Shown here piece by piece: positions 1-8,659 of a stretch of 64,000 nucleotides of DNA (positions within the stretch are counted from its first letter, which is position 1; every line of letters starts with the position of its first letter). Source of the DNA: JANQOH01 sp965201115 (GTDB lineage Bacteria > Pseudomonadota > Alphaproteobacteria > UBA7887); contig OZ241745.1 of assembly GCA_965201115.1 (NCBI GenBank), positions 2,604,001-2,668,000 on the forward strand. The letters run 5' to 3'. The notes below the pieces were generated by a model, which was not told the origin of the DNA, made no database searches, and saw nothing but the letters and a program-made list of their open reading frames with translations. The position numbers were made by a program, and so were the translations under genes.

Positions 1-1036
1 CCTCCAGAATCGCCGGCGCGGAAATTTCGCCCGAGCGTTCGGCGGCGGCTGCGATGGCGGCCAGCGCGTTGCGGTGCGTCGCGGCGTAATATGTCCTGGG
101 CGCGTCGGGGCCGGCGAGGCGGGCCATGCGCGCCTCCAGGTCCGGCGCGCCGCCGCCGCGGTCGCCGGCCACGAACGGCGACACGGTAGCTACCTGCGAC
201 ACTTCGTTGGCGGGCAGTTCGCGCGCGTGGAGCTCGTTGAAGCCCACCCATCCGAAGGCGACCCGCGGCAGCAGGCCGAGCGCGCGCGCCTGATGCACGA
301 AATGGACGCCTTCCGGGCGCGGGACGCAGAACACGACCGCGTCGGCTCCCGTGTCGGCGATCCAGCGCACGACGGCCTGGAAGCGCGTCTCGCCCACGGG
401 CGTGAACGCCTGGCCCGCGACCGAACCCTCGAGGCCGTAGATGACCTTGAGAATCGCCTGCCGGAAACTCGACAACTGCCAGCTCGTATAGGCGCCGCAG
501 AGGAAATACTTCCGCCCCTTGCCGCCGTCGAGCTGCTGGATCAGCGCGAAAATATCCTGCGCGGGCGCCGGCCCGACCGAGAAATAGTTGGGCGCGCAGA
601 ACCGGCCCTCGTTGTTCGACGCCGACACCAGCGGTACGCCGTGCGCGGCCAGCGCGGCGGCGGCGGTCTTGCGTCCGGCGGCAATGAACGGCCCGACGGC
701 GGCGGCGATTCCCTCGTCGCGCACAAGCCTGTCGCAGGTTTCGGCGAGGCCCATCGGCGTGCCGGCGGCGTCGGCGTACACGATCTCCACCTTGCGCCCG
801 AGCACGCCACCGGCGCCGGCGATCTCGTCGGCGGCGGTTTCCAGGCCCAAGCGCATTTGCGCGGCGTGCGCGTCGAGGCCGCCGGTGAGCGGCAACAGCG
901 CGCCGACCCGCAGAACGCGGCCCTGCTGCGCCAGCGCCGGCAGCGGCGCGAGGCCCGCCGCGGCGCTCGCGGCAAGGCCCGCCAGCACGCGGCGGCGGCT
1001 CGGCCCCCCGGCATTCGCAATTGTCGGCATCGCCAT
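1..1036 (-). CDS. Branched-chain amino acid-type ABC transporter substrate-binding protein (C-terminus off the left edge)
   Basis: Reading from the ATG at 1036 gives 345 codons open to the window edge. An SD-like GGGGGAGG lies 4 bases before this ATG; a second in-frame ATG at 1030 is possible. The N-terminus has a Tat-like RRR, a hydrophobic Ala/Leu stretch and an ALAQ cleavage region. The mature part begins RVGALLPLTGGLDAHAAQ, the usual start of LivJ-type periplasmic binding proteins, followed by the lobe pattern AAVGPFIAAGRKTA and VPLVSASN. Such proteins deliver amino acids, amides or aromatic acids to a LivHMGF permease; no permease gene is visible, so the ligand is unknown. It diverges from the TRAP binding-protein gene across 175 bases. 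Confidence 0.85.
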   Translation of the reverse strand, partial: MAMPTIANAGGPSRRRVLAGLAASAAAGLAPLPALAQQGRVLRVGALLPLTGGLDAHAAQMRLGLETAADEIAGAGGVLGRKVEIVYADAAGTPMGLAETCDRLVRDEGIAAAVGPFIAAGRKTAAAALAAHGVPLVSASNNEGRFCAPNYFSVGPAPAQDIFALIQQLDGGKGRKYFLCGAYTSWQLSSFRQAILKVIYGLEGSVAGQAFTPVGETRFQAVVRWIADTGADAVVFCVPRPEGVHFVHQARALGLLPRVAFGWVGFNELHARELPANEVSQVATVSPFVAGDRGGGAPDLEARMARLAGPDAPRTYYAATHRNALAAIAAAAERSGEISAPAILE

Positions 1037-1211
1037 GTCCTCCCCCGATTTTCGCGACCGCGCCAGTATGCCGGTTCGCGCGCCGCCGCGCCAGCCGTTG
1101 CGCCGGGGGGCGCCGGCGGTCCCGAGGGAGGGAGCGCGCCGGAGGGTCGCGCGGCGCGCGCCGATCGGCTAGTTTCGGCGCCGGCACGCAACCGGGGAGG
1201 CGAAATCGGCC

Positions 1212-2303
1212 ATGAAGCGCAGACAATTCCTGAAAGCGGCGGGCGCCGGCGCGGCGGCGGCCGCGGGCGCGGCGAGCCTGCCCGCGCCGGCGATCGCCCA
1301 GGGGCGCGTCGAATGGCGCATGGTCACATGCTGGCCGCGCAACCTGCCCGCCATCGGCGTCGGCGCGCAGAGGGTCGCCGACGCGATCGGCGAGATGTCG
1401 GACGGCCGCCTGACGGTGCGGCTCTACGCGGCGGGCGAGCTCGTGCCCGCGTTCGAGGCGTTCGACGCGGTGCGCGACGGCATCGCCGACTGCTGCCACG
1501 ACGCGCCCTATTACTGGATCGCCAAGCACGGCGCGATCCCGTTTTTCTGTTCGGTTCCCGGCGGGCTGACGCCGCCCGAGCACAACGCGTGGATACTCTA
1601 CGGCGGCGGCCAGGCGCTGTGGGATGAACTGTATGAGCAGTTCGGCCTGCGCGGTTTTCTCTGCGGCACCGGCGGCCCCAACATGGGCGGCTGGTTCCGC
1701 AAGGAGATCGCCGCCGTCGACGACCTGAACGGGCTGCGGATGCGCATTCCGGGCATGGGCGCGGAGGTGCTGAACCGGCTCGGCGCGATCGCCGTGAACC
1801 TGCCGGGGGGCGAGGTTCTGCCGGCGCTTCAGACCGGCGCCATCGACGCCACCGAGTGGGCCGGCCCCTACAACGACCTGGCGATGGGGTTCTACAAGGT
1901 CGCGCCGTTCTATTACGGGCCGGGCGTTCACGAGCCCGGTCCGGCGATCTCCCTCACCGTGCGCCGCGACGCCTTCGACGCGCTGCCGGGCGACCTGCAA
2001 GCCATCGTGCGCAAGGCGGCGGGCGAGGAAAACATGCGCATGTACGCCGAGACCATGAACGGCAACGCCGCCGCGCTCGATGCGCTGGTCAACAAACACA
2101 GCGTCGATCTGCGCCATTTCCCCGAACCCGTTCTGAGCGCGATGCTCGAGCGGTCGGCGGACGTGGTCGGCGAGGCCGGCGCGGCGGGGGGCATATCGGC
2201 GCGCATCTACGAGAGCTGGGCGGCGTTTCGCGAGCGCATGGCGCTGCTCCAGCCCTACGCCGAGCTGGGTTACCTGCGCGGGCGCGCGGCGTTTCGCGGA
2301 TAG
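1212..2303 (+). CDS. TRAP transporter substrate-binding protein, TakP-like
   Basis: A 363-residue periplasmic solute-binding protein of the DctP family. A Tat motif (KRRQFLK, residues 2-8) precedes an Ala-rich segment and an APAIAQ cleavage site. GGEVLPALQTGAIDATEWAG (about 198-217) is the substrate-contact helix typical of TakP proteins that bind alpha-keto acids or other organic anions. A GGGGAGG lies upstream of the ATG. No DctQM pair is directly adjacent: the next gene is an amidohydrolase and the TRAP permease downstream has its own binding protein. It may therefore be an orphan binding protein or use a distant permease. The ligand cannot be read from the sequence. Confidence 0.88.
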   Translation: MKRRQFLKAAGAGAAAAAGAASLPAPAIAQGRVEWRMVTCWPRNLPAIGVGAQRVADAIGEMSDGRLTVRLYAAGELVPAFEAFDAVRDGIADCCHDAPYYWIAKHGAIPFFCSVPGGLTPPEHNAWILYGGGQALWDELYEQFGLRGFLCGTGGPNMGGWFRKEIAAVDDLNGLRMRIPGMGAEVLNRLGAIAVNLPGGEVLPALQTGAIDATEWAGPYNDLAMGFYKVAPFYYGPGVHEPGPAISLTVRRDAFDALPGDLQAIVRKAAGEENMRMYAETMNGNAAALDALVNKHSVDLRHFPEPVLSAMLERSADVVGEAGAAGGISARIYESWAAFRERMALLQPYAELGYLRGRAAFRG

Positions 2304-2504
2304 GCGAAAAAAAATCGGGCCGCCCGCGCCCGGCGGGCCTTGCGGCGCCGGGAACGGGCGCCTAGAGTGCCTTGGCAAGGGCCGGCGCGGCGCGTGTGCC
2401 GCGCGGGCTCCGGAGATCGGCGCCGGCCGCGGGCCGGGGCGGACGCCTGAGCCGCCGCCCGCCGGCCCGCCCCCCGGCGCCGGAACGCAACGGGAGGGAA
2501 CGAC

Positions 2505-4022
2505 ATGGGCAGCTACTTCACCGAACGCGAGTTCCGCGCGGTCGAGTCGGCGGAGAACGCGTTCGCGGCGCCGATTCCGACGCAGATCGTGTCGAACGGC
2601 GAATACAACCCGCCGCCGCAGACGGCGCAGCAGAAGCAGGTCGAGGAGCGCATCAAGGAGCTGGCGGACCGTCACGGCGCCCGCCAGGGCCTCGACCGCC
2701 GCGAGTTCCTGCGCACCAGCTCCGGGATGGCGGCCGCCTTCCTGGCCATGAACCAGATCCACGGCGGCAACGTGTTCGACGTCTCGGAAGCCGAGGCCGC
2801 CGACCGCGCGATGGCCGACGAACGCGCCGAAGCGACGAAGAACCAGTTCATCTTCGACGTGCAGACGCACTTCGTGCATGACGACTACCAGCAGGAAGGG
2901 TTCCTGGGCTTCGTCAAGACCGCGGCGGAGCTGTTCGAGAACACGGCCATCGACCCGGCCACGGTGTCGGTGTACCACCTCAAGTTCGAGAACTACGTCC
3001 GCGAGATCTACATGAACAGCGACACCAACCTGACCGTGCTGTCGGGGGCGCCGTTCGACGATTCCTCGTGGGAGTTCCTGACCAACGACGCCATCGCCGA
3101 GGCGCGCGACATGGTCAACACGACCGCCGGCTCCAAGCGCATGCTCGCCCACGCCGTCGTCCGCCCGAGCCAGCCGGGCTGGATGGAAGAGGTGGACCGG
3201 GCCATCGAGACGCGCCCGCCGGACAGCTGGAAGCTCTACACCATCGGCGATCCGCTCTCCGCCGCCACCAAGTATCCGTTCTATCTCGACGACGAAGAAC
3301 TGATGTATCCGTTCTACGAGAAGGCGGACAAGGCGGGCATCCGCACCATGTGCATCCACAAGGGGCTGATGCCGGCGGACTATCGCGACAGCTGGCCGGA
3401 GGTGTGGAAGTACCAGACGCCGTTCGATCTGCGCAAGGCGGCGGCGGACTGGCCGCAGCTCAACTTCGTCATCTATCACGGCTGCCTGCGGCCGTTCATG
3501 GACATCCAGGGCGAGCCGTTCCGCGCCTTCCAGGAGAGCGGACGCATCGAGTGGGCGACCGAGCTCGGCGAAGTGGCGCAGGAAGCCGGCGTGTCGAACA
3601 TCTACGCCGAGATGGGCACCAGCTTCGCCTCCTCGGCGGTGGGCGACCCGCGCTTCTGCGCCTCGGTGCTCGGCACGTGGATCAAGGGCCTCGGCGCCAG
3701 CAATGTCGTCTGGGGCACCGACTCGGTCCTCTACGGCACGCCGCAATGGCAGATCGACGCCATGCGCCGGATCGAGATCCCCGAGGAGCTGCAGAAGCAG
3801 CACGGCTTCGATCCGCTCGGCCCGGCCGACGGCGCGGTCAAGAACGCGATCTTCGGCTTCAACTCGGCGCGCCTCTACAATCTCGACCTGAGCGCCGTGA
3901 ACAACCCGATGACGCACGACACCTTCGCCGAAATCAAGCGGCAATACCGCGAGTCCGGCCAGATCGAAGCGCTGCGCGGCAACAAGCGGTACGGCTACAT
4001 CGCCCGCCGCGACGCGGCATAA
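2505..4022 (+). CDS. Amidohydrolase (PF04909-type metal-dependent hydrolase) with internal Tat-like segment
   Basis: A 505-residue TIM-barrel amidohydrolase. Residues 118-125 read FDVQTHFVH, the position of the first metal-binding histidines; later come HKG (about 289), YHG (about 325) and WGTDS (about 404), which fits the amidohydrolase-2/ACMSD-like order of ligands. A GGGAGGGA sits 8 bases before the ATG. The twin-arginine-like stretch DRREFLRTSSGMAAAFLAM is at residues 64-82, after a hydrophilic 63-residue head, which is unusual for a signal peptide. The gene follows the TakP-like gene and may form a uptake-and-hydrolysis unit with it (inference). A strong terminator follows. Substrate unknown. 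Confidence 0.85.
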   Translation: MGSYFTEREFRAVESAENAFAAPIPTQIVSNGEYNPPPQTAQQKQVEERIKELADRHGARQGLDRREFLRTSSGMAAAFLAMNQIHGGNVFDVSEAEAADRAMADERAEATKNQFIFDVQTHFVHDDYQQEGFLGFVKTAAELFENTAIDPATVSVYHLKFENYVREIYMNSDTNLTVLSGAPFDDSSWEFLTNDAIAEARDMVNTTAGSKRMLAHAVVRPSQPGWMEEVDRAIETRPPDSWKLYTIGDPLSAATKYPFYLDDEELMYPFYEKADKAGIRTMCIHKGLMPADYRDSWPEVWKYQTPFDLRKAAADWPQLNFVIYHGCLRPFMDIQGEPFRAFQESGRIEWATELGEVAQEAGVSNIYAEMGTSFASSAVGDPRFCASVLGTWIKGLGASNVVWGTDSVLYGTPQWQIDAMRRIEIPEELQKQHGFDPLGPADGAVKNAIFGFNSARLYNLDLSAVNNPMTHDTFAEIKRQYRESGQIEALRGNKRYGYIARRDAA

Positions 4023-4049
4023 CCGCCGCATTTTCGCGCGCTTGCGGGA

Positions 4050-4081
4050 CCGGGGCCCCGAACGGGGCCCCGGTTTTTTTT
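4050..4081 (+). terminator. Rho-independent terminator after the amidohydrolase gene
   Basis: A perfect 10-bp inverted repeat (CCGGGGCCCC, GAAC loop, GGGGCCCCGG) is followed directly by eight T residues. It starts 28 bases after the stop codon. Confidence 0.93.
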
Positions 4082-4085
4082 CGGA

Positions 4086-4262
4086 CGCTCGCGCCGAAGG
4101 CGCGAACTGCTTGGGACCGCGGGCGTCCCCGCCCGCACGTTTCCGCAAGGCGTGATGTTGCGGGGGAGGCGCAAGCGGCGCGCTCCTCATGGCGGCTTTC
4201 GGCGCGGCGGAGACGTGCGGGCGGGGACGCCCGCGCACCCGGGAGGTCCGCGCCGGCGGTCC
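4086..4262. repeat. REP-like GC-rich repeat, paired inverted copies
   Basis: Two copies of the window's dispersed repeat face each other. The first (about 4086-4152) reads as the reverse complement, the second (about 4207-4262) runs forward. Shared parts are GACGTGCGGGCGGGGACGCC, then CCGCGCACCC, and a GCGCCTTCGGCGC-type hairpin, which here is intact only in the reverse copy. Similar pairs occur near 30.9 kb and 38.4 kb. The rest of the 4082-4429 gap shows no gene. Confidence 0.75.
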
Positions 4263-4429
4263 GCCCGAGCGCTTGACGCGGCGGCGGCGGCGCGGCAACC
4301 TCGCCGGCCTTGGCGCGAGGAACGCCCATGCCCCACACCGCTCCCGCCGCGACCGGAAACGCTTGCCTCAAGCCCGCCCGCTTCGCCAGCGGCGGCGGCG
4401 ATCCGCAATTCGCGAGGCGCCGGGGGCGA

Positions 4430-5446
4430 ATGCGCGCAACGAGGCGCGTTCTCGCGACCGCCTTGGCCGGCGCCGCGCTCGCGGCCGTCGCGGCGGACGG
4501 GGCGGGCGCCGCGCGAATCTTGCGCGTCACCCTGCAATTGCCGCTGAGCTCGCCGCTCGGCCAAAACCTGCTCGCGTTCGAGGAGCGCGTCGAATCCGCC
4601 AGCGGCGGCGAAATCCAGGTTGAAATCTATCCCGGCGCGCAGCTCTACACCGACCGCGAGGTGCCGGCGGCGGTGGCTTCGGGCCAGATCGAGATGGGCG
4701 TGTCGTCGCTGATGCGCTTCGCCGGAACCGTCCCCGCGGTCGATATATTCTCCGTGCCGTTCCTGTTCGACACCGAGGCGCTGGTGCGCGCCGCGACCGC
4801 GCCGGGCTCGCCGGTGCGCGCGCCGCTCGACGAAGCGATGGCGGAGAAAGGCGCGCGTCCGCTGTGGTGGCAGCCCTACGGCTTCTCGCTGATCATGATG
4901 CACGGCCCGCCCGCGCGCCTGCCCGGCGACCTCGAAGGCAAGAAAATCCGCACCTTCGGCAAGGCTCTCGAGGCGTTCGTCAACCTCCTCGGCGGCGGCG
5001 CGACCAATATCGCCGGGTCGCGGCAGTTCCTCGCCTACGAACGCGGCGCGGTCGATGGCGGCATGACCGGCCCGCTCACGGTCAAGGACCGCAAGCTCTA
5101 CCAGGTGCTGGATTCGCTCACCCTCACCGACCACGGCGCGGTCGAGTTCCTGGTGCTGATCCATGAGGGGCTGTGGCGGCGCCTGGAGGACGGCGAGCGC
5201 GCGATACTCACCGCCGCCGCCCGCGCGTCGGAACGCGAATTGCGCGGCGCCTTCCCCGCGCTCGCCGCGGCCGCCATCGCCGAGGCCGAAACCGCCGGCA
5301 TGGCTGTCCACCGCCTCGACGCCGCCGAGCGCGCGGCGTGGCGCGCGGCGACCGCGCCGCTGGCCGACCGCTACCTCGAGGCCGCCGGAACGCTGGGCCG
5401 CCGGCTGCTCGAGGCCGCGCGGTCGCTGTCCGGTGCGCGGGAATAG
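4430..5446 (+). CDS. dctP: TRAP transporter substrate-binding protein DctP
   Basis: A 338-residue periplasmic binding protein of a tripartite ATP-independent transporter. The ATG at 4430 is preferred over an in-frame ATG at 4310 because it places a classic Sec signal (RRVLATALAGAALAAVAADG) at the N-terminus. The body shows family hallmarks: HPLG-like SSPLGQNLLAFEE, IYPGAQLYTDREVP, FSVPFLF (about 102-108), LPGDLEGKKIRTFG (about 162-175) and AYERGAVDGGMTGP. It overlaps dctQ by 14 bases and heads a dctP-dctQ-dctM operon, so the three proteins should form one Na+- or H+-driven organic-acid importer. The ligand is not evident. Confidence 0.9.
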   Translation: MRATRRVLATALAGAALAAVAADGAGAARILRVTLQLPLSSPLGQNLLAFEERVESASGGEIQVEIYPGAQLYTDREVPAAVASGQIEMGVSSLMRFAGTVPAVDIFSVPFLFDTEALVRAATAPGSPVRAPLDEAMAEKGARPLWWQPYGFSLIMMHGPPARLPGDLEGKKIRTFGKALEAFVNLLGGGATNIAGSRQFLAYERGAVDGGMTGPLTVKDRKLYQVLDSLTLTDHGAVEFLVLIHEGLWRRLEDGERAILTAAARASERELRGAFPALAAAAIAEAETAGMAVHRLDAAERAAWRAATAPLADRYLEAAGTLGRRLLEAARSLSGARE

Positions 5447-5954
5447 CGCGGCCGCGCTCCGCCGCGCCGCCGCCGCCGTGGGCGCCGCCAGCCGCGCCGC
5501 GGCGTGGGCGGCGGCGGCCGCCTTCGCCGTTATCGGCCTGATCGTCGCCTGGGAAGTCGTCATGCGCTACGTCTTCGGCGCGCCGACGCGGTGGGTGGAA
5601 GAAACCGCCCGCGTCCTGCAAATCTACGGCGTGTTTCTCGGCTGCGCGTGGCTCGTGGGCCAGCGCGCCCATATCCGCATACAGGCGATCGCCGGGGCGC
5701 TTCCGCCGGCCGGACGGCGCTGGGCCGATCGCTTCGCGCTCGCCGTGACCGGCGCCGCGGCGGCAGTGGGCGCGTGGTACGCGGTCGCGCTGCTGCGCTT
5801 CGCCGCGGAAACCGGGCAATACACCGATTCGACGCTGGAATTGCCGATGTGGGCGCTGCACGCGCCGGTGGCGGCGGGCCTCGGCCTCGCCGCCGCGCAG
5901 GCCGGCGCCAGCCTGGCGGAAAGTTTCGCCGCGCCGGACGAAACCGGCGGCTGA
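5433..5954 (+). CDS. dctQ: TRAP transporter small permease subunit DctQ
   Basis: A 173-residue membrane protein read from the GTG at 5433, inside the end of dctP. It has the expected four hydrophobic segments (about 20-40, 58-77, 97-117, 135-157). The family signature is visible as WEVVMRYVFGAPTRWVEE near residue 40 and the HIRI segment after helix 2. DctQ binds the large permease DctM in the inner membrane and is needed for transport. The next gene starts 12 bases downstream. Longer in-frame starts exist upstream but would lie deep inside dctP. Confidence 0.88.
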   Translation: MRGNSAAALRRAAAAVGAASRAAAWAAAAAFAVIGLIVAWEVVMRYVFGAPTRWVEETARVLQIYGVFLGCAWLVGQRAHIRIQAIAGALPPAGRRWADRFALAVTGAAAAVGAWYAVALLRFAAETGQYTDSTLELPMWALHAPVAAGLGLAAAQAGASLAESFAAPDETGG

Positions 5955-5966
5955 CCGCGGCGCCGC

Positions 5967-7268
5967 ATGGCCGGGGCGCTGATACTCGCGGCGCTGCTCG
6001 CGCTGCTTCTCGCCGGGGCGGACATAGCGTTCGCGCTGGCCGGCCTCGGCATGGCCCTGCTGTTCGCCGGGGGCCTGTCGGGCCTGCAAATCCCGCAGGC
6101 GCTGATGGCGAGCATGGACAATTTCATCCTGCTCGCCGTGCCGCTGTTCATCCTGATGTCGAACGTGCTGTTGCGCGGCGGCGCCGGCGAGCGCCTGTTC
6201 GCCGCGGTGCAGGCATGGGTCGGCCACTGGCCGGGCGGGCTCGCGGTCGCGACTGTGCTGTCTTGCGCGCTGTTCGCCGCCATATCGGGGTCGTCGGTGG
6301 CCACCGCCGCGACCATCGGCACGGTGGCCATACCCGAACTCGCGGCGCGCGGCTACGAACGGCGCTTCGTCTTCGGCCTGCTGGCGGCGGGCGGCACGCT
6401 CGGCATTCTTATCCCGCCGTCGATACCCATGATCGTCTATGGGTTTCTGACCGAGGAATCGATCCTCGACCTGTTCCTCGCCGGCATCGGCCCCGGCCTG
6501 CTGCTGACCGCGCTGTTCGTGGGCTACGCGATGGTCCGCGCGCGGCTGGGCGGGCAGGGCGCGCCCGCGCCGCGCGCCGGCCGCGCCGAGCGTCTGCGCC
6601 GGACCCGCGCCGCGCTGCCGACACTCGGGCTGGCGTTCGCGGTCGTCGCGGGCATCTATGCCGGCGTGTTTACGCCCACCGAGGCGGCTGGCGTCGGCTT
6701 CGTGCTTGCCTTGGTCGTCACGCTCGGCGTTCACCGCAGCCTGCGCCTGCGCGACCTGCCCGGCGTCGCGCGCGACTCCATGAAAACCACGGTAATGGTG
6801 CTGTTCATCGTCGCCGGCGCCAAATTGTTCGGCCACGCCATCGCGCTTTACCGCGTCCCGCAGGACGTCACCCAGGCCGTCGTTACGCTGTTCGCCGCGC
6901 CGGAGGGGTTCGTCGCCGCGATATGCGCGCTGCTGCTCGTCATGGGCTGCGTGCTGGAGACGCTCTCCATGATGCTGCTGATGCTGCCGATCATCGACCC
7001 CGCGCTGGAGAGTTTCGGCATCGACCCCATATGGTTCGGCGTCGTCTTCACGCTGATGATCGAATGCGCGCTGATCACGCCGCCGGTGGGGCTCAACCTG
7101 TTCGTCATCCGTGCGGTGGCGGCGCAGGCGCTGCCCGAAGACCGCGGCCCGCCCGCTTCGGTCGGCGAAGTGGTGCGCGGCGCGGCGCCGTTCGTCGCGC
7201 TGATCCTGCTCGCCGTCGCCGCCGTGGCTGTGTTCCCCGGCCTGGCGCTCTACATTCCCTTCGGTTGA
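5967..7268 (+). CDS. dctM: TRAP transporter large permease subunit DctM
   Basis: A 433-residue inner-membrane protein of typical family length with about 12 hydrophobic segments. Diagnostic motifs are ISGSSVATAATIGTVAIPEL (about 109-128), GGTLGILIPPSIPMIVYG (about 147-164), and in the second half FTPTEAAGVG and IECALITPPVGLNLFVI (about 364-380), the mirrored transport motifs of the DctM/DedA-like fold. It is the last gene of the dctPQM operon. It forms the translocation channel fed by DctP. Confidence 0.94.
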   Translation: MAGALILAALLALLLAGADIAFALAGLGMALLFAGGLSGLQIPQALMASMDNFILLAVPLFILMSNVLLRGGAGERLFAAVQAWVGHWPGGLAVATVLSCALFAAISGSSVATAATIGTVAIPELAARGYERRFVFGLLAAGGTLGILIPPSIPMIVYGFLTEESILDLFLAGIGPGLLLTALFVGYAMVRARLGGQGAPAPRAGRAERLRRTRAALPTLGLAFAVVAGIYAGVFTPTEAAGVGFVLALVVTLGVHRSLRLRDLPGVARDSMKTTVMVLFIVAGAKLFGHAIALYRVPQDVTQAVVTLFAAPEGFVAAICALLLVMGCVLETLSMMLLMLPIIDPALESFGIDPIWFGVVFTLMIECALITPPVGLNLFVIRAVAAQALPEDRGPPASVGEVVRGAAPFVALILLAVAAVAVFPGLALYIPFG

Positions 7269-7376
7269 CGCCAAGGGCCGTCGGTATCGCTCGATTCGCG
7301 ATTCGCCAGTGTGCGGGCCGCAATTATCGCTCGACCGCCCGCGCCGAAGGCGCGCGACGGCCGCCGCCCCCCCCCT

Positions 7377-7619
7377 TCAGTTGCCGAGGCCGATATCGGC
7401 GCAGCCGGCGGAGCTCGCGGTGCTCCTGGAGCCGAAGCAGGAGGGAGCCGAGGAGACGGTGAGCACGCTTCCGGCGCTGCTCACGGAGTTTCCGCCGCTG
7501 ATGCCGACGAGGGCGGCGTCGTCGAGCGCGGCGTCAGCCACCCGCAAAGCCACTTCGAACTCCGCAAGGGAACCGAGGCGGTCGATCCGCTGAAGTACCT
7601 TGCGCCGCGCTGACGCCAA
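7377..7619 (-). CDS. Putative RiPP precursor peptide D (short leader, GG, Ser/Cys-rich core)
   Basis: An 80-residue ORF from a TTG at 7619; no clear SD, so the start is uncertain. Residues 8-43 form a short leader ending LDDAALVGISGG, which resembles the LSDDMLAAVSGG end of its neighbours. After Gly-Gly comes a 37-residue core beginning NSVSSAGSVLTVSSAPSCFG, with 12 Ser and 2 Cys. The full NHLP leader domain of the other three is missing. It lies third downstream in a same-strand run of four precursor genes, separated by a REP-like repeat. It is called real on core similarity; a maturation enzyme is not visible. A run of nine C (7367-7375) lies just past the stop. Confidence 0.5.
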   Translation of the reverse strand: MASARRKVLQRIDRLGSLAEFEVALRVADAALDDAALVGISGGNSVSSAGSVLTVSSAPSCFGSRSTASSAGCADIGLGN

Positions 7620-7661
7620 GGGCGGCGCCGGCGCCGCCCGGGCGCCCCCGCCCTCCCCGCC

Positions 7662-7738
7662 AACATCGCGCCTTGCGGAAACGTGCGGTCAGGATGCCCG
7701 CGGTCCCGGGCCCCGCCTTCGGCGGGGTCGCGCTCGCG
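7662..7738. repeat. REP-like GC-rich repeat, single forward copy
   Basis: One copy of the dispersed repeat: ACGTGCGGTCAGGATGCCCG, then CGGTCCCGGG and the hairpin CCCCGCCTTCGGCGGGG with a C-UUCG-G loop. It occupies most of the gap between two RiPP precursor genes (7620-7835). Confidence 0.7.
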
Positions 7739-7835
7739 GCGGGGCGCGGGCGCGGAGCCGTTCGCCGTCGATGTTCAAGTTATTGCGGGTCATTGTGCGG
7801 TACTCCCTTGATGCAGGCGCCGCGCGCCGTGTTCG

Positions 7836-8234
7836 TCAGGGCGCGGCGGAGCTGGCGCTGCCCAGCGTACCCAAGGTCGAAGGCGCGCAGGAGCAGCCGA
7901 TGGTGCCGGCGCTGCCGGCGCTGCCGATCGAGCTGGCGCGCGCGCCGCCGGCGACGACGCCGAGCGATTCGTCTTCCAGTTCGATGTTCGGGTCCGGCGG
8001 CAGGATGAAGTGGAACGTCTCGTCGTCGTTGGCGCGCACGCTGACGCGGGCGCCGGGTGCGGGGGTGAGGCCGACATCGACCATGAGGCCGGAGATCGCG
8101 CGGTTGTCGCCGGCGTCGATGCGCGTGCGCCACGGCGCGTCGGCGCGGTAGCGTTGCGCGGCGTTTTGCCAGGCCCGCCACTCGGGAGCGCTCTCGAGGC
8201 CGGGCGCGGCCTGGGGGGTATCGGGGGATTGCAT
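7836..8234 (-). CDS. Putative RiPP precursor peptide C (NHLP-type leader)
   Basis: A 132-residue peptide precursor. The leader (residues 1-97) is a diverged nitrile-hydratase-leader-like domain: it keeps the central pattern VSVRANDDETFHFILPPDPN and ends LEDESLGVVAGG. The core of about 35 residues begins ARASSIGSAGSAGTIGCSCA and is rich in Ser, Gly and Ala, with two Cys in a C-S-C arrangement. It is preceded by SD-like AGGAAAAACC before the ATG. It lies 33 bases downstream of precursor B on the same strand. Such precursors are modified by enzymes that read the leader and are cleaved after Gly-Gly by a C39 exporter; neither is seen in this window. Confidence 0.75.
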   Translation of the reverse strand: MQSPDTPQAAPGLESAPEWRAWQNAAQRYRADAPWRTRIDAGDNRAISGLMVDVGLTPAPGARVSVRANDDETFHFILPPDPNIELEDESLGVVAGGARASSIGSAGSAGTIGCSCAPSTLGTLGSASSAAP

Positions 8235-8267
8235 GGTTTTTCCTTTCCTGGTCCCGGCCGGGGGCGC

Positions 8268-8645
8268 CTAGTCTTGGCTGGCGGCCGAGCCGATGGTCGA
8301 GGCGCTGCTGGCGCTGGAGAAGGTCGAAAGCAGGCTGCTTGCGGTGCTGCTGGACCCGGCGCTGCCGGCGGTGCTTGCCCGCCCGCCCGACACCGGCGCG
8401 AGCATGTCGTCGGACAGATCCGCGTTGGGGTCGGGGGGGAAGGCGATCCAGGTGGTGTCGCCGGTGTTCGAGACGACGCGGAACTCGACGTTTTCGGGAG
8501 CGGGCGCTCCCATTTCGACGAGCGCCGCGCGCGGGTCGGCTTCGATGCGCCGGCGGAGTTCCGGGTCGGCGGCGAGCCGCGCGCCGAAGCGCAGGATCCC
8601 GTCCGTGGCCGCGCGGTCTTCGGGAGTCGATTCGTTCGTGTTCAT
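8268..8645 (-). CDS. Putative RiPP precursor peptide B (NHLP-type leader)
   Basis: A 125-residue precursor starting at the ATG at 8645 (SD GGAGG 8 bases upstream; the longer reading frame to 8837 lies inside precursor A). The leader has the NHLP signature: LRRRIEADPRAALVEMGAPA, NVEFRVVSNTGDTTWIAFPP, and LSDDMLAPVSGG. The core begins RASTAGSAGSSSTASSLLST and has many Ser and Thr but no Cys, unlike its neighbours. The leader is nearly identical to that of precursor A, which points to tandem duplication with diversified cores. Confidence 0.83.
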   Translation of the reverse strand: MNTNESTPEDRAATDGILRFGARLAADPELRRRIEADPRAALVEMGAPAPENVEFRVVSNTGDTTWIAFPPDPNADLSDDMLAPVSGGRASTAGSAGSSSTASSLLSTFSSASSASTIGSAASQD

Positions 8646-8659
8646 GGTTTTTCCTCCGG

